The notes under the pieces were generated by a model, which did not search any database, was not told the origin of the DNA, and worked only from the letters and a program-made list of their open reading frames with translations. Both the position numbers and the translations under genes were made by a program. From contig OW568867.1 of assembly GCA_938743325.2 (NCBI GenBank), positions 186,001 to 250,000 of the forward strand: a stretch of DNA of 64,000 bases, in the 5' to 3' direction. Positions 36,674 to 45,100 of the stretch are shown here, one piece after another. Within the stretch, counting starts at the first letter, position 1; each line of letters starts with the position of its first letter. The DNA is from Pycnococcus provasolii (lineage: Eukaryota > Chlorophyta > Pseudoscourfieldiophyceae > Pseudoscourfieldiales > Pycnococcaceae).

Positions 36674-37421
36674 GATAAGATGACGCCGCCTTTACGACCT
36701 CCAATCCAAGTAAGGCTTTCACCAAGCCTGCTACAGAAATAAACGCTACAGTGCTATGTGGCAACGTCAGGGCACACACGAGGAAGAAGGACCAGATTCT
36801 TAAAGGGTACACGTGTGGTTACCTAAGCTTACCTTAAGGCGCAGACCTGTTAATGTTAAGCACAGATACACAGACAAAAGAAGCACAACCAGGATTCGCA
36901 CAGGCCAGTCGTTGTTGTCTCACCTGACGTCCTGCAAAGGTAAATGCACGCCTTAGGGAGGGGGGGAAGTCAAGGAACGCCTTAGACACCAGCACGTCTA
37001 AGAACTACCTTAGGATAACAACGCCTTGCAAGTTAAGTTGCAAGGAGGAAACAACACGGCGAAACCTGCCAGAGTACCCGGTAGTTGTACATAAAGTGGG
37101 ACACGCCTGTTGCCTGTCGTACATACTGTAATATTAGGTCGAAGGCGTCGAACGCTTCTATTAAGTTACCTGATCCGAAGGTTTGGGCAAGACACCTGTG
37201 CAAGACTCCAAGAGAGGTACTTTAGAGAGGCTTTTGGCAAGAGACATTTATGTATGTGTCTACCTTTAAGCTTAACTGTCCCTCTATCGTAGTTCTTAGG
37301 AATGAACAGGACGAGCACGGATGGGCCGTGTTACTACTCATAGGGTAGAGACGGTTAATAGTTAGGGGTTCGGAATGCTCCGATTTTGACCAAAAAAATC
37401 ACCAAAACCACTGCAATGAAG
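36674..37421. other. Intergenic region with small hairpins
   Basis: 748 bp between two minus-strand genes. It holds short perfect inverted repeats (CTTAGAC/GTCTAAG at 36981-37002, CTTGCAA/TTGCAAG at 37025-37044) and many CCTTA motifs. A small RNA is conceivable but no known RNA family is recognised. Confidence 0.4.
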
Positions 37422-39536
37422 CTACATCGTCGTCGTTGACGTTGACAACGTCTCGCGTGCACGCATCTCAACCTCTGCGGCCCATCCGCAGTTGGCGCGA
37501 CTCAGCTGTGTATCCGAGTGATTCGCGCCAAGCGATCCAAGTCGGCGACGCAACACATCCTGGTGCACCTCTCGCGCGGCGCGAGCGTAGCGAAGGGCGT
37601 AGCGCGCGTGCCTTTCAAAGTCGTCGCCACGCACGAGAGCAACGTCGGCGAGTGCCGCGAGCACGTTCGCCAAGTCGTGGCGCGCATCTAGAGTCGCCGT
37701 GTCCGCCTCACCGCGCGAGGCGCGCACGCGGAGGCAGATGTACGCAAGGCTGACGCGGCACGCCTCAAGCACGACGCAAGCATCGGACGCCACAGTATGC
37801 GCACTCACCGGCGACGCGATTCTCACCTTCTCGTGGGCGAAAGCGCTCAGTGCTGCGGCTACGGTGGCCAGGGCATCCCACCACGCTTCCTCGCGAGGTG
37901 AGGTACTGTCCATCACCGCGCCGGCGGCAGCAGCAGCATCGTCAAAGCGCCCTGTCAATCCGAGCGCCGCCGCCAGAACGATGCGTGCTTGCTTTCCACC
38001 CTCGCGTGTAAAGCGCGGCGAGCACGGCGGCGGCGACGGCGGGCGCAGAGCTACGTCAGCGGCACCGGCATCCTCGACAGAAGTCGCGAATATCTCGGCA
38101 TCTCGGCCAGCCCTCATAAACGGCGGAGGAGAGCACGTGGTCAGCGCATGTACGCACCGACTTGCGAGAGACACAGCTTCGCTACCGATGCCCGCGTCGG
38201 CTAGAAGGCACGCGAAGTTGTGCGCAAGTGCTCCACTGTACCGGTGCGCGGGCCATACGGCGTTCAGGGCGTCCGACGCGCGCTGCAGGTACCAGTCGCG
38301 CACAAGCGCACTGAGGCGTTGGTTCATTCCATCACATCCGCCGTTCGCAAGATCACTGTCAACGCGACTTACGATGCGAATGCGGTCCGACTCGTGATAC
38401 GCACCACTCGAGCGCACGTCAATGCGCGCGAGCACGGCGTGCAGATCGAAGCAACCTCCGGTGAGCTGTTCGACGAACCGCCGTGCGTCGTCGCGCGCAA
38501 TGTGAAGCTCAATCTCGCCTCCCAAATTGACGGTCGTGTGCATCTCAAATAGGCACCAGGCGCGGTACAGAGCAACGGGTGCGTCGAATGGCGAAAGCAG
38601 TACGCGCGTTCGTCCTATGCGCGCGATCGTGCGTCGAAAGTTGACATCCCACGATGAGTCGTCTGAGCTTGAAGGCGGTCCCTTATTCACAAGCTCGGCA
38701 GCTTCTGCAGCAGCCGCATTTTGGTCGACGGCAAAAATGTCGACCCAGAAGACACTCGGAGAACGGCGACGTGTCTGCTTGCGCACCAGCCTTGGCGGTG
38801 TTGGGGGAGTAGAATGTGTCAAAGTGCTGTCGTCTTTGTCGTCTATCTCAGCCCAGCCCATAATCAAGTCCGGCTCAGGTGACTCGTAGCGCGTGATGAG
38901 GTGTGGAGGCACTTCCACCGCGTCGTCGTATATTCCGTCGTCGTCTTCGCCGTCGTCGTCTCCGTCGTCGTCGTTGTCGTCGTCGTGGACGGCGCATATC
39001 GCTTCCACGAGATGGTCGAAGGGTGCACTCCACGCGTGCGAGATGAAAGTGTTGGGCGGTGCGACGAACGGCCGGCCTAGAACGTCTGTGCTGTCGATGC
39101 GCCTCAGCCGTCGTGGTGGTGTCCCTCTTCTCCACCTCGTTCGAAAGCTGTCTACGGGCACGTCGAGCGCTTCCCATCCGTATCGAGCCACCGCGCTGGC
39201 CATGGACATCTTGAGGCGTGCCGTCGCGCGTCGGACAATCTGCGTGCACACGTCTCGCGTGGTTGGCCATGACTCCGGCGGCAAGTCCTTGAGGTAACGC
39301 GCGCAGAACTCGCGCACGAACGCGGGTGTCACACCTTCCGCCGTATCTGGTGCAGCGTTTTCTTTCGCGGAGTCGTGCGTTTTCGTCGTTTTCCGTAAAA
39401 GGTGCGACACCTCACTCTCTTCTTGCACGCCGTTCGCCGTTGCCCATTCTTCTTCTACTACTTCTTCGTTGTCATCGTCCATCTGTTGTTGACGTTCGTG
39501 TAGATGTTGACTTGCACATGACGCCGCACATCCCAT
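37422..39536 (-). CDS. Acylated FISHAW (TIR-like) domain protein with TPR-like C-terminus
   Basis: 704 residues from the ATG at 39534-39536. The N-terminus MGCAASCAS has Gly2 for N-myristoylation and Cys3/Cys7 for palmitoylation, so membrane attachment is likely. After a helical region, residues about 160-360 contain PNTFISHAWSAPFDHLVEAI, an acidic Asp insert, FWVDIFAVDQN and RVLLSPFDAPVALYRAWCLFEMH. This is the pattern (FISHxW, W-D-x-F-x-x-NQ, R-x-W-C-x-x-E) of a TIR-like domain widespread in algae and oomycetes. The C-terminal 300 residues are helical, Ala-rich and TPR-like. Signalling or NAD-related enzymatic activity is speculative. A (GAC/GAT)-rich run encodes the Asp insert. Confidence 0.7.
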   Translation of the reverse strand: MGCAASCASQHLHERQQQMDDDNEEVVEEEWATANGVQEESEVSHLLRKTTKTHDSAKENAAPDTAEGVTPAFVREFCARYLKDLPPESWPTTRDVCTQIVRRATARLKMSMASAVARYGWEALDVPVDSFRTRWRRGTPPRRLRRIDSTDVLGRPFVAPPNTFISHAWSAPFDHLVEAICAVHDDDNDDDGDDDGEDDDGIYDDAVEVPPHLITRYESPEPDLIMGWAEIDDKDDSTLTHSTPPTPPRLVRKQTRRRSPSVFWVDIFAVDQNAAAAEAAELVNKGPPSSSDDSSWDVNFRRTIARIGRTRVLLSPFDAPVALYRAWCLFEMHTTVNLGGEIELHIARDDARRFVEQLTGGCFDLHAVLARIDVRSSGAYHESDRIRIVSRVDSDLANGGCDGMNQRLSALVRDWYLQRASDALNAVWPAHRYSGALAHNFACLLADAGIGSEAVSLASRCVHALTTCSPPPFMRAGRDAEIFATSVEDAGAADVALRPPSPPPCSPRFTREGGKQARIVLAAALGLTGRFDDAAAAAGAVMDSTSPREEAWWDALATVAAALSAFAHEKVRIASPVSAHTVASDACVVLEACRVSLAYICLRVRASRGEADTATLDARHDLANVLAALADVALVRGDDFERHARYALRYARAAREVHQDVLRRRLGSLGANHSDTQLSRANCGWAAEVEMRARETLSTSTTTM

Positions 39537-40044
39537 GACGTCTGAAACTGACAGACAACTGCGCAGAGTGATAAAGATATGATACGCAGACGCAGACTGT
39601 CAATGTCGAAACCGAAGAGTGCGTGCTGCATGAAATAAGACTAACAAAGTTCCCCTGTTGATAACTAAGAAATCGCATTTGAAAAGCAGCACGAGAGAAG
39701 AGAGATACCCAAGAGAAAGGAGAAAGAGAAGGTCCAAAAGCAAAGCAAAGTCATTGTACAATACAAGACAACCTGCAAGCTACAAGCTACAAGCTGCTCT
39801 CTATATCTATTTATCTAGGTGTTGTGTTGTTTTCAGATGAAAGCACGTGTACGAGTTAACGCACAGGCGACATACACTGTAACCTGTATAATACCACAAA
39901 CGTGAACGTGAACGTGTACTCGACCCACATAACCTTACGGGTACATATCTATCTGCATATCTGTCAATTCCGATTTAAAACTCCACGCCTCCATTCGAAC
40001 GAGTCAAAAATTCCGCAGGGGGGGGGGAGACGAACCGGTGGCGC

Positions 40045-40070
40045 AGGGTTAGGGTTTGGGTTAGGGTTAG
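40045..40070 (-). promoter_or_regulatory. Telo-box-like motif
   Basis: TTAGGG/TTTGGG repeats 117 bp before the start codon at 40187. Confidence 0.5.
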
Positions 40071-40143
40071 CAAACCCCTACTCCTACCTCATTCTTTTTA
40101 ATTAGGGGTTCGCCTTCGGTCGTTCCCCCTTTGCCAATCGAAG

Positions 40144-40169
40144 CTTCCTTGTCACCTGTGACAAGGAAG
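40144..40169 (+). promoter_or_regulatory. 12-bp-arm palindrome in the leader of the TPR-ended gene
   Basis: CTTCCTTGTCAC, a 2-nt spacer CT, then GTGACAAGGAAG. It ends 17 bp before the ATG at 40187, so it could be an operator-like DNA site or an RNA hairpin in the 5' leader. Confidence 0.5.
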
Positions 40170-40186
40170 TTGGTTGGTTGGTTGCC

Positions 40187-41377
40187 ATGGCGTCATCAGC
40201 CGCCGGTTTGTCTTCCGGTCATAAGAAAGATGAACCGGGAGAAGATATGGAGGACAACGCGCCGCCGGCGACGATGCAGTTCGCGCACAGCTTCGCGCAG
40301 GCGCCCGAAGACGTGTCGCCCGCCATCTACAACCCCGCACTCGACAGCACGTCCGCGGGCGCAGTCACGTCGGCGGCGTCGCGCACGATGTACGAAGCGT
40401 CACGGGACAACGTCATGAAGAAAAAAAGGGCGGACGCGGAGAAGCACCACCACAAGCAGGTGTGGACCAAGGAGCCGCACGGAGGCGCGTACAAAAAGAG
40501 CGGAAAGGGAAGCACGGACGGGTACGACGCGCTGGAGAAGCCTCTGGGCGTGAAGCCAAAAGAGCATGTGGTGCCGTGGGGAACGCACACCACGGACATC
40601 GAGCCGGGATACGAAAAGCCGGCACGTGGACCAACGACCAACTTCGTGGGGAACCACATGTGCCAGGGTGCAATCGACCTCGTGCAGAGCGAGCTCACGC
40701 GCCGCGACCCGAAACACGAGCTCAACAAGCTGCACAACTACCAGCGCACGCACTGGCCCCCTATCCTGCTATCAAGGGAAAGCGCCGAGTCCGTCAAGGC
40801 GCTGCAGGACGCAACGGGTGCAGCCGCCGCACCTGCTCTTCCTACTGATGCAAAGGTGGCAATGGAATCTGCGGACGGAATGGACGTAGCGCAGATGCGT
40901 CGCGCTATCCGATACCAGAGGCGAAACAAAAAGCCGGGTGACGGCAATCTGTTCCAACTGCCACCGGAGGAAGAGGAGGAGAGAAGGCGACGGCGTGCGC
41001 TCGCGGGTGCGGCGGAGGCGGCGACCAAGGCGCTTCCTTCGAATCATGTCGACGATTCAGCCGCAGCAGAAGCAACGACGACGACGACGGAGGAGGGAAC
41101 TCAACATTTGACAACGCCGGATGAGCTCTTGCACCGCGCGTCTGAACTGGTAGAGATGGAAAAGCTGGACGATGCGCTCGTGCTATTTAAGCGTGTGCTT
41201 GAGCTAGATCCTGGCAACAAGCGCGCGAGCATAGGCCAGCTTCGCGTGACACAGATGCAGCACGCGAAGCGCGAGTGGGATTTGAAGGAGCGCAGTGGAG
41301 ACATGCACGTGCCAACAGTAGCGCGTCCGATCTTGCCTCAGTTTGAGGTGAGAGGCAAGAGCGGCACGCCGTTCTGA
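40187..41377 (+). CDS. Unknown protein ending in a TPR-like hairpin
   Basis: 396 residues from ATG 40187. The N-terminal half has conserved-looking Tyr/Gly/Pro motifs (EKPLGVKPKEHVVPWGTHTT, GPTTNFVGNHMCQGAI) without repeats; a DPKHELNKLHNYQRTHWPP segment follows. A charged region leads to a helical pair at about 310-350 (LLHRASELVEMEKLDDALVL, FKRVLELDPGN) that fits a single TPR. No family is recognised. The composition recalls flagellar-associated proteins, which is only an impression. Confidence 0.6.
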   Translation: MASSAAGLSSGHKKDEPGEDMEDNAPPATMQFAHSFAQAPEDVSPAIYNPALDSTSAGAVTSAASRTMYEASRDNVMKKKRADAEKHHHKQVWTKEPHGGAYKKSGKGSTDGYDALEKPLGVKPKEHVVPWGTHTTDIEPGYEKPARGPTTNFVGNHMCQGAIDLVQSELTRRDPKHELNKLHNYQRTHWPPILLSRESAESVKALQDATGAAAAPALPTDAKVAMESADGMDVAQMRRAIRYQRRNKKPGDGNLFQLPPEEEEERRRRRALAGAAEAATKALPSNHVDDSAAAEATTTTTEEGTQHLTTPDELLHRASELVEMEKLDDALVLFKRVLELDPGNKRASIGQLRVTQMQHAKREWDLKERSGDMHVPTVARPILPQFEVRGKSGTPF

Positions 41378-41807
41378 CATCCGTCGTCATTGAGATTATC
41401 GTTGCGGCGCTGCTAAAAGATTAGTTAGTAGTGGTCACTCAATCCGTCGTCAGTTGTTTATTGTAAACGTATTCATAGACTAATTCAGGTTAGTTCTTCA
41501 ATCTCGAAACCCCGACGTACAGGTTGAAACCCCTAAACGGCAAAACGCGTCGGAGGATACGGAGGATCCGATCATGGATGACTGGATCACGTGTTGGCGG
41601 TTACGACCGTTCGGACCGATTTTTAGCGGGGCAATGCGCCCTCCCTACAATAATTGGTGATCCCTTTTTCTGCTCTCATCCCCTTTCACTTCATCCCTGC
41701 TCCTTGATTGTGCCGTCACGTAGTACTACTTAGAGTCAGAAGACAGTCATCACACTCAGCTTACGAAACAACAACATTTACAAAAACTCAGTCATCAATT
41801 GATCATC
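41378..41807. other. Intergenic region upstream of glutamine synthetase
   Basis: 430 bp between two plus-strand genes. GGATACGGAGGATCC sits near 41551-41567. Nothing else is recognised. Confidence 0.4.
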
Positions 41808-42893
41808 ATGAGTACGTATGAACGTATCGAATTCCTCAAGAGCCTGCCCATGGACGCCAAGGCGATTGCGGAGTACATCTGGATCGATGGAACGGGATCG
41901 GGACTGCGATCCAAGGCGCGCACCTTCGACACCGGGAAGAGCGCGCCATCCCCCTCGGAACTTCCCATCTGGAACTTCGACGGAAGCAGCACGGGACAGG
42001 CACCTGGAACAGACAGCGAGGTTCTCCTCAAGCCACAGGCTGTCTTCCGCGATCCATTCCGTGGCGGAAAAGACATTCTCGTCGTCTGCGATTGCTACGA
42101 GCCCAACGGAAATCCCATCAAGACCAACACGCGTGCCGCGGCGGCTGCCATCTTCAAGGACAAAAGGGTGGTGGATGAAGTACCGTGGTACGGAATTGAG
42201 CAGGAGTACACTCTCCTCAACGCCGAGACGCGCTGGCCTCTTGGATGGCCGAAGAACGGGTTTCCTGGACCGCAGGGACCGTACTACTGCGCCGTTGGCC
42301 ACGATCGCATGTTCGGACGCGACATCTGCGATGCTCACTACAAGGCGTGTCTCTACGCCGGTGTGAACATCAGCGGCATCAACGGCGAGGTGATGCCCGG
42401 ACAGTGGGAGTACCAGGTGGGACCGTCCGTTGGCATCAGCGCCGGTGACGAGCTCGTTGTCAGCCGCTACCTGCTCGAGCGCACGTGCGAGGCGGCTGGT
42501 GTGCTCTGCTCGCTCGATCCGAAGCCAATTCCTGGTGACTGGAATGGTGCTGGATGCCACACCAACTTCAGCACGAAGAGCATGCGCGAGTCTAAGCCAG
42601 GAACGCGCAGTGGCTGGGATGCCATCGTCGCCGGCATCGACAAGCTGGCATTGAAGCATGCCGAGCACATTGCGGCATATGGCGAGGGCAACGAGCGTCG
42701 CCTGACAGGACGCCACGAGACGGCAAGCATGGAGGCTTTCAGTTGGGGCGTCGCGAACCGAGGCGCGTCCGTGCGTGTCGGACGCAACACGGAGACGGAT
42801 GGATGCGGCTACATGGAAGATCGTCGACCGTCATCGAACATGGACCCGTACGTGGTGACGAGCCTCATTGCCAAGAATATCATTCTCGGCTAG
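41808..42893 (+). CDS. GLN1: Glutamine synthetase, eukaryotic type II
   Basis: 361 residues from ATG 41808 (MSTYERIEF), about the length of cytosolic GSII. No transit peptide is present. Motifs: [32 protein letters not shown] catalytic/metal residues in [50 protein letters not shown]/adenylate region [13 protein letters not shown] and [10 protein letters not shown]. It makes glutamine from glutamate, ammonia and ATP and is the main ammonium assimilation step; asparagine synthetase further along uses the product. A TGTAA signal lies at 43032-43036. Long C-rich, strongly biased third positions create a long antisense frame that is not a gene. Confidence 0.97.
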   Translation: MSTYERIEFLKSLPMDAKAIAEYIWIDGTGSGLRSKARTFDTGKSAPSPSELPIWNFDGSSTGQAPGTDSEVLLKPQAVFRDPFRGGKDILVVCDCYEPNGNPIKTNTRAAAAAIFKDKRVVDEVPWYGIEQEYTLLNAETRWPLGWPKNGFPGPQGPYYCAVGHDRMFGRDICDAHYKACLYAGVNISGINGEVMPGQWEYQVGPSVGISAGDELVVSRYLLERTCEAAGVLCSLDPKPIPGDWNGAGCHTNFSTKSMRESKPGTRSGWDAIVAGIDKLALKHAEHIAAYGEGNERRLTGRHETASMEAFSWGVANRGASVRVGRNTETDGCGYMEDRRPSSNMDPYVVTSLIAKNIILG

Positions 42894-43031
42894 GATCTGT
42901 TGTTCAAGACAACGACAAAGAAGAAGAAGAAGAAGAAGAGGTGGTGTTGGTGGTGGTAGAGAGATGATAGAGGGGGAAAGGGAAGGTGTCCATCATCATA
43001 GTGTTGCTGCCAGAAATGCTTGGGTTAGTGT

Positions 43032-43036
43032 TGTAA
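43032..43036 (+). terminator. Possible TGTAA poly(A) signal of glutamine synthetase
   Basis: TGTAA 139 bp after the stop codon, following an (AAG)n run. Confidence 0.3.
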
Positions 43037-43111
43037 TGATGATGAATTTGGGTTGATGAAGAAATCTCGGTTGTTGTGTCAATATCTATGCTACTAACTA
43101 ACATGTTGTAC

Positions 43112-44650
43112 TCACTCCTTGTCGCTTGCACCCTTCACCTGCCACATCGGCATAGGCGTTGACTCAATGCGCCGCGCGATGGAGAAGATTGCGGGCATCG
43201 CGACAATGCCGAGCACGAAGCACGCCCAGTTGACTGTGTAGAACGGATCCAGGGGAGCGCTCATCCAGCTAGGTGGCTGGGGTACCGCAAGGCGTCTCAC
43301 GACGTCGCTCCCGGCAAGGTACAGCGCGGCTGACGTCGTCCACTTAGACCCGAGGTTTGACATCGTGTTCAGCATCGTCATGTAGGTGCCGCCGATTTCC
43401 GCGTCGCTGCTCACCGTGCTGAAGAAGGACATTTGAGCGACAAACTGCACGGTCGAGAGTGCGGAGAATAGGCCAAGCAGGATCATGACTGCCACGTAGT
43501 ACGTTAGCGTGAGATGCGTTGGCTCGTGATCGTCCGCATCCCTGGCTGGCAGTGCATAGATGAGGAACACGGCTGCGAGGCTCATTATCATCCGAGGGAT
43601 GTATGCCCACCGCCAAGCACGCCATGGACTTCTTGCCGTCCAAGGACCAACAACCACCGGCATGACGATGGAGATGGGCGTGATGCACGCCGAGATGGTC
43701 GCAAGCGTTGTTTTCGAAACGCCGCGCTTCATCATCTCGAGCGCGGTGAGCGAATCGGTGGCTGCGAATCCGATTCGATTCAGTATCAGGAAGAGGGCGA
43801 GCGTTCGCACGGGCGGCAGGCGCGCGATGCTGAGCATCTCCTTGTACGACGACGCGAGAGCCGCAAGCGGCGCAGCGGCGGCGGCGGCGGCTCGCTTCCT
43901 TGCCGCCTCCGGGTCCTCCTTGTCGGCGACTTGCCTCGACTCGGGCGATACGGCGACCCACGCGGCGGACACGAGGAACAGCGCGCCGCACAGCAGCATG
44001 AACGAGCCGAGGCTCATAAGTTTCGCCTGCTCAAGCGCGAGAAACCCTGTGAAAGCTGCGAAGTATCCAATCGTCTGTCCCACGGCGTTGATGGTACCCG
44101 CGTACCCGACGTTCTTCGCGCTGAGCAGGGTGAGTGCCCACCCGTCAACTGCGACATCCTGCGTCGCGCAGAGGAAGTGCATGACAAAGTACAGTGCCGT
44201 CATAGGCTTGACCGCCTGCTCGACGCCGCCGTGCAGCAGGTTCTGGCTGTAGTCTGCGGTGGCAAACATGGCGATTCCGATGATTGTCTGCAGCGGCACA
44301 ATCCACGACCTTCGCAGTCCAGCGGCTGGCAGGCACACGGTGTCCACGACGGGCGCCCACAGCAGCTTGAGGCTGAACGGCCAGCTGACTAGGCTGAATA
44401 TGGCTTGCTGTGAGTAGTCCGCCCCTCTTTCTTGCAGCATGAAGGAGACAGCGGCGCCGAGTCCCATGGGCACGCCCTGGAGCGTGTATAGGAGCACTAA
44501 TAGGAGCACGGCCTGTGCGTCAGGACGTAGGTCGCTGACGGCGGACATTTGTTTCCCACTAGATGAGGAAGAAGAATTCTTATGATTGATACTAAGTTCA
44601 GGAGGAGGAGGAGGAGCAGATCGCACACGAGCACTACTCCTAGTCGTCAT
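43112..44650 (-). CDS. Acetyl-CoA transporter of the SLC33A1 (AT-1) family
   Basis: 512 residues from the ATG at 44648-44650. About eleven to twelve membrane helices. Family motifs: LLYTLQGVPMGLGAAVSFML, a QQAIFSLVSWPFSLKLLWAP-V-V-D segment, ALYFVMHFLCATQDVAVDGW, ALTLLSAKNVGYAGTINAVG, FLALEQAK, and GGTYMTMLNTMSNLGSKW in the C-terminal half. SLC33A1 imports acetyl-CoA into the ER lumen for protein or ganglioside acetylation. An Ala run interrupts the central loop. It is divergent from the microprotein gene at 44852. Confidence 0.9.
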   Translation of the reverse strand: MTTRSSARVRSAPPPPPELSINHKNSSSSSSGKQMSAVSDLRPDAQAVLLLVLLYTLQGVPMGLGAAVSFMLQERGADYSQQAIFSLVSWPFSLKLLWAPVVDTVCLPAAGLRRSWIVPLQTIIGIAMFATADYSQNLLHGGVEQAVKPMTALYFVMHFLCATQDVAVDGWALTLLSAKNVGYAGTINAVGQTIGYFAAFTGFLALEQAKLMSLGSFMLLCGALFLVSAAWVAVSPESRQVADKEDPEAARKRAAAAAAAPLAALASSYKEMLSIARLPPVRTLALFLILNRIGFAATDSLTALEMMKRGVSKTTLATISACITPISIVMPVVVGPWTARSPWRAWRWAYIPRMIMSLAAVFLIYALPARDADDHEPTHLTLTYYVAVMILLGLFSALSTVQFVAQMSFFSTVSSDAEIGGTYMTMLNTMSNLGSKWTTSAALYLAGSDVVRRLAVPQPPSWMSAPLDPFYTVNWACFVLGIVAMPAIFSIARRIESTPMPMWQVKGASDKE

Positions 44651-44780
44651 AATAACGCACACCACCCGTGGCCATTAATGAAGATTGGACGATCGGATCA
44701 AACAACAACGCACCTTTTGCAAAGGCACAGAATGTAGAAGCAGGAAAAACGAAAACGGTTAAAAAGCCGGCCCAAACTTG

Positions 44781-44800
44781 TAACCCTAACCCTAAACCCT
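44781..44800 (+). promoter_or_regulatory. Telo-box-like motif in a bidirectional promoter
   Basis: TAACCCTAACCCTAAACCCT between the transporter start (44650) and the microprotein start (44852). Confidence 0.5.
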
Positions 44801-44851
44801 GACCCTGACCCCGCCGCCGCCCTCCTCCATCTTCACCTTTTTCCACCGTAG

Positions 44852-45100
44852 ATGGGCGCCGCGAGACGCCGACGCAACCAGGAGCGCGTCTTCGGTGTCG
44901 CAGCAACAAACACCTCGCGATTGCCAGACCTCGAGGGTGGAGGCGCCAGCTCTGGGCGTTCTGGGCATCCTTCGTCTAACTCGCGTTATCGGGGGGCGCA
45001 GGCCGTCTCCGGCTCGCCATCGCCGCTCTTCATCATCATCGCGACGTCCATTTTGATTTTGATTGCGGTATACGCGCTTGCGCTGCGATGGCTCGCATAG
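44852..45100 (+). CDS. Tail-anchored microprotein overlapping the MnmA start
   Basis: 82 residues from ATG 44852 to TAG 45098-45100. A basic N-terminus (MGAARRRRNQERVFG), a Ser/Gly-rich middle and one C-terminal hydrophobic helix (LFIIIATSILILIAVYALAL) with a three-residue tail make a tail-anchored topology. No family is recognised; it lacks the Sec61-beta motifs. Its last 13 bases overlap the first codons of the MnmA ORF in another frame. It is either a real protein from a two-gene transcript or a long upstream ORF that limits MnmA translation. Confidence 0.5.
   Translation: MGAARRRRNQERVFGVAATNTSRLPDLEGGGASSGRSGHPSSNSRYRGAQAVSGSPSPLFIIIATSILILIAVYALALRWLA

Larger units (their letters stand above)
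39537..40186. other. Divergent upstream region with telo-box-like motif, G run and leader hairpin
   Basis: 650 bp. It includes a G tract at about 40018-40027, TTAGGG motifs at 40045-40070 and a near-perfect palindrome at 40144-40169. No gene is seen. Confidence 0.5.

Noticed and set aside
36674-37421. tRNA or spliceosomal RNA gene
   Set aside because: Small hairpins exist, but no cloverleaf, B box or known snRNA motif could be made out.
41778-42716. A 312-codon minus-strand frame over glutamine synthetase
   Set aside because: Antisense shadow of a certain gene with no recognisable domain.
44852-45100. Sec61-beta homologue
   Set aside because: Only the tail-anchored topology and size fit; the conserved pre-membrane motifs of Sec61-beta are absent.
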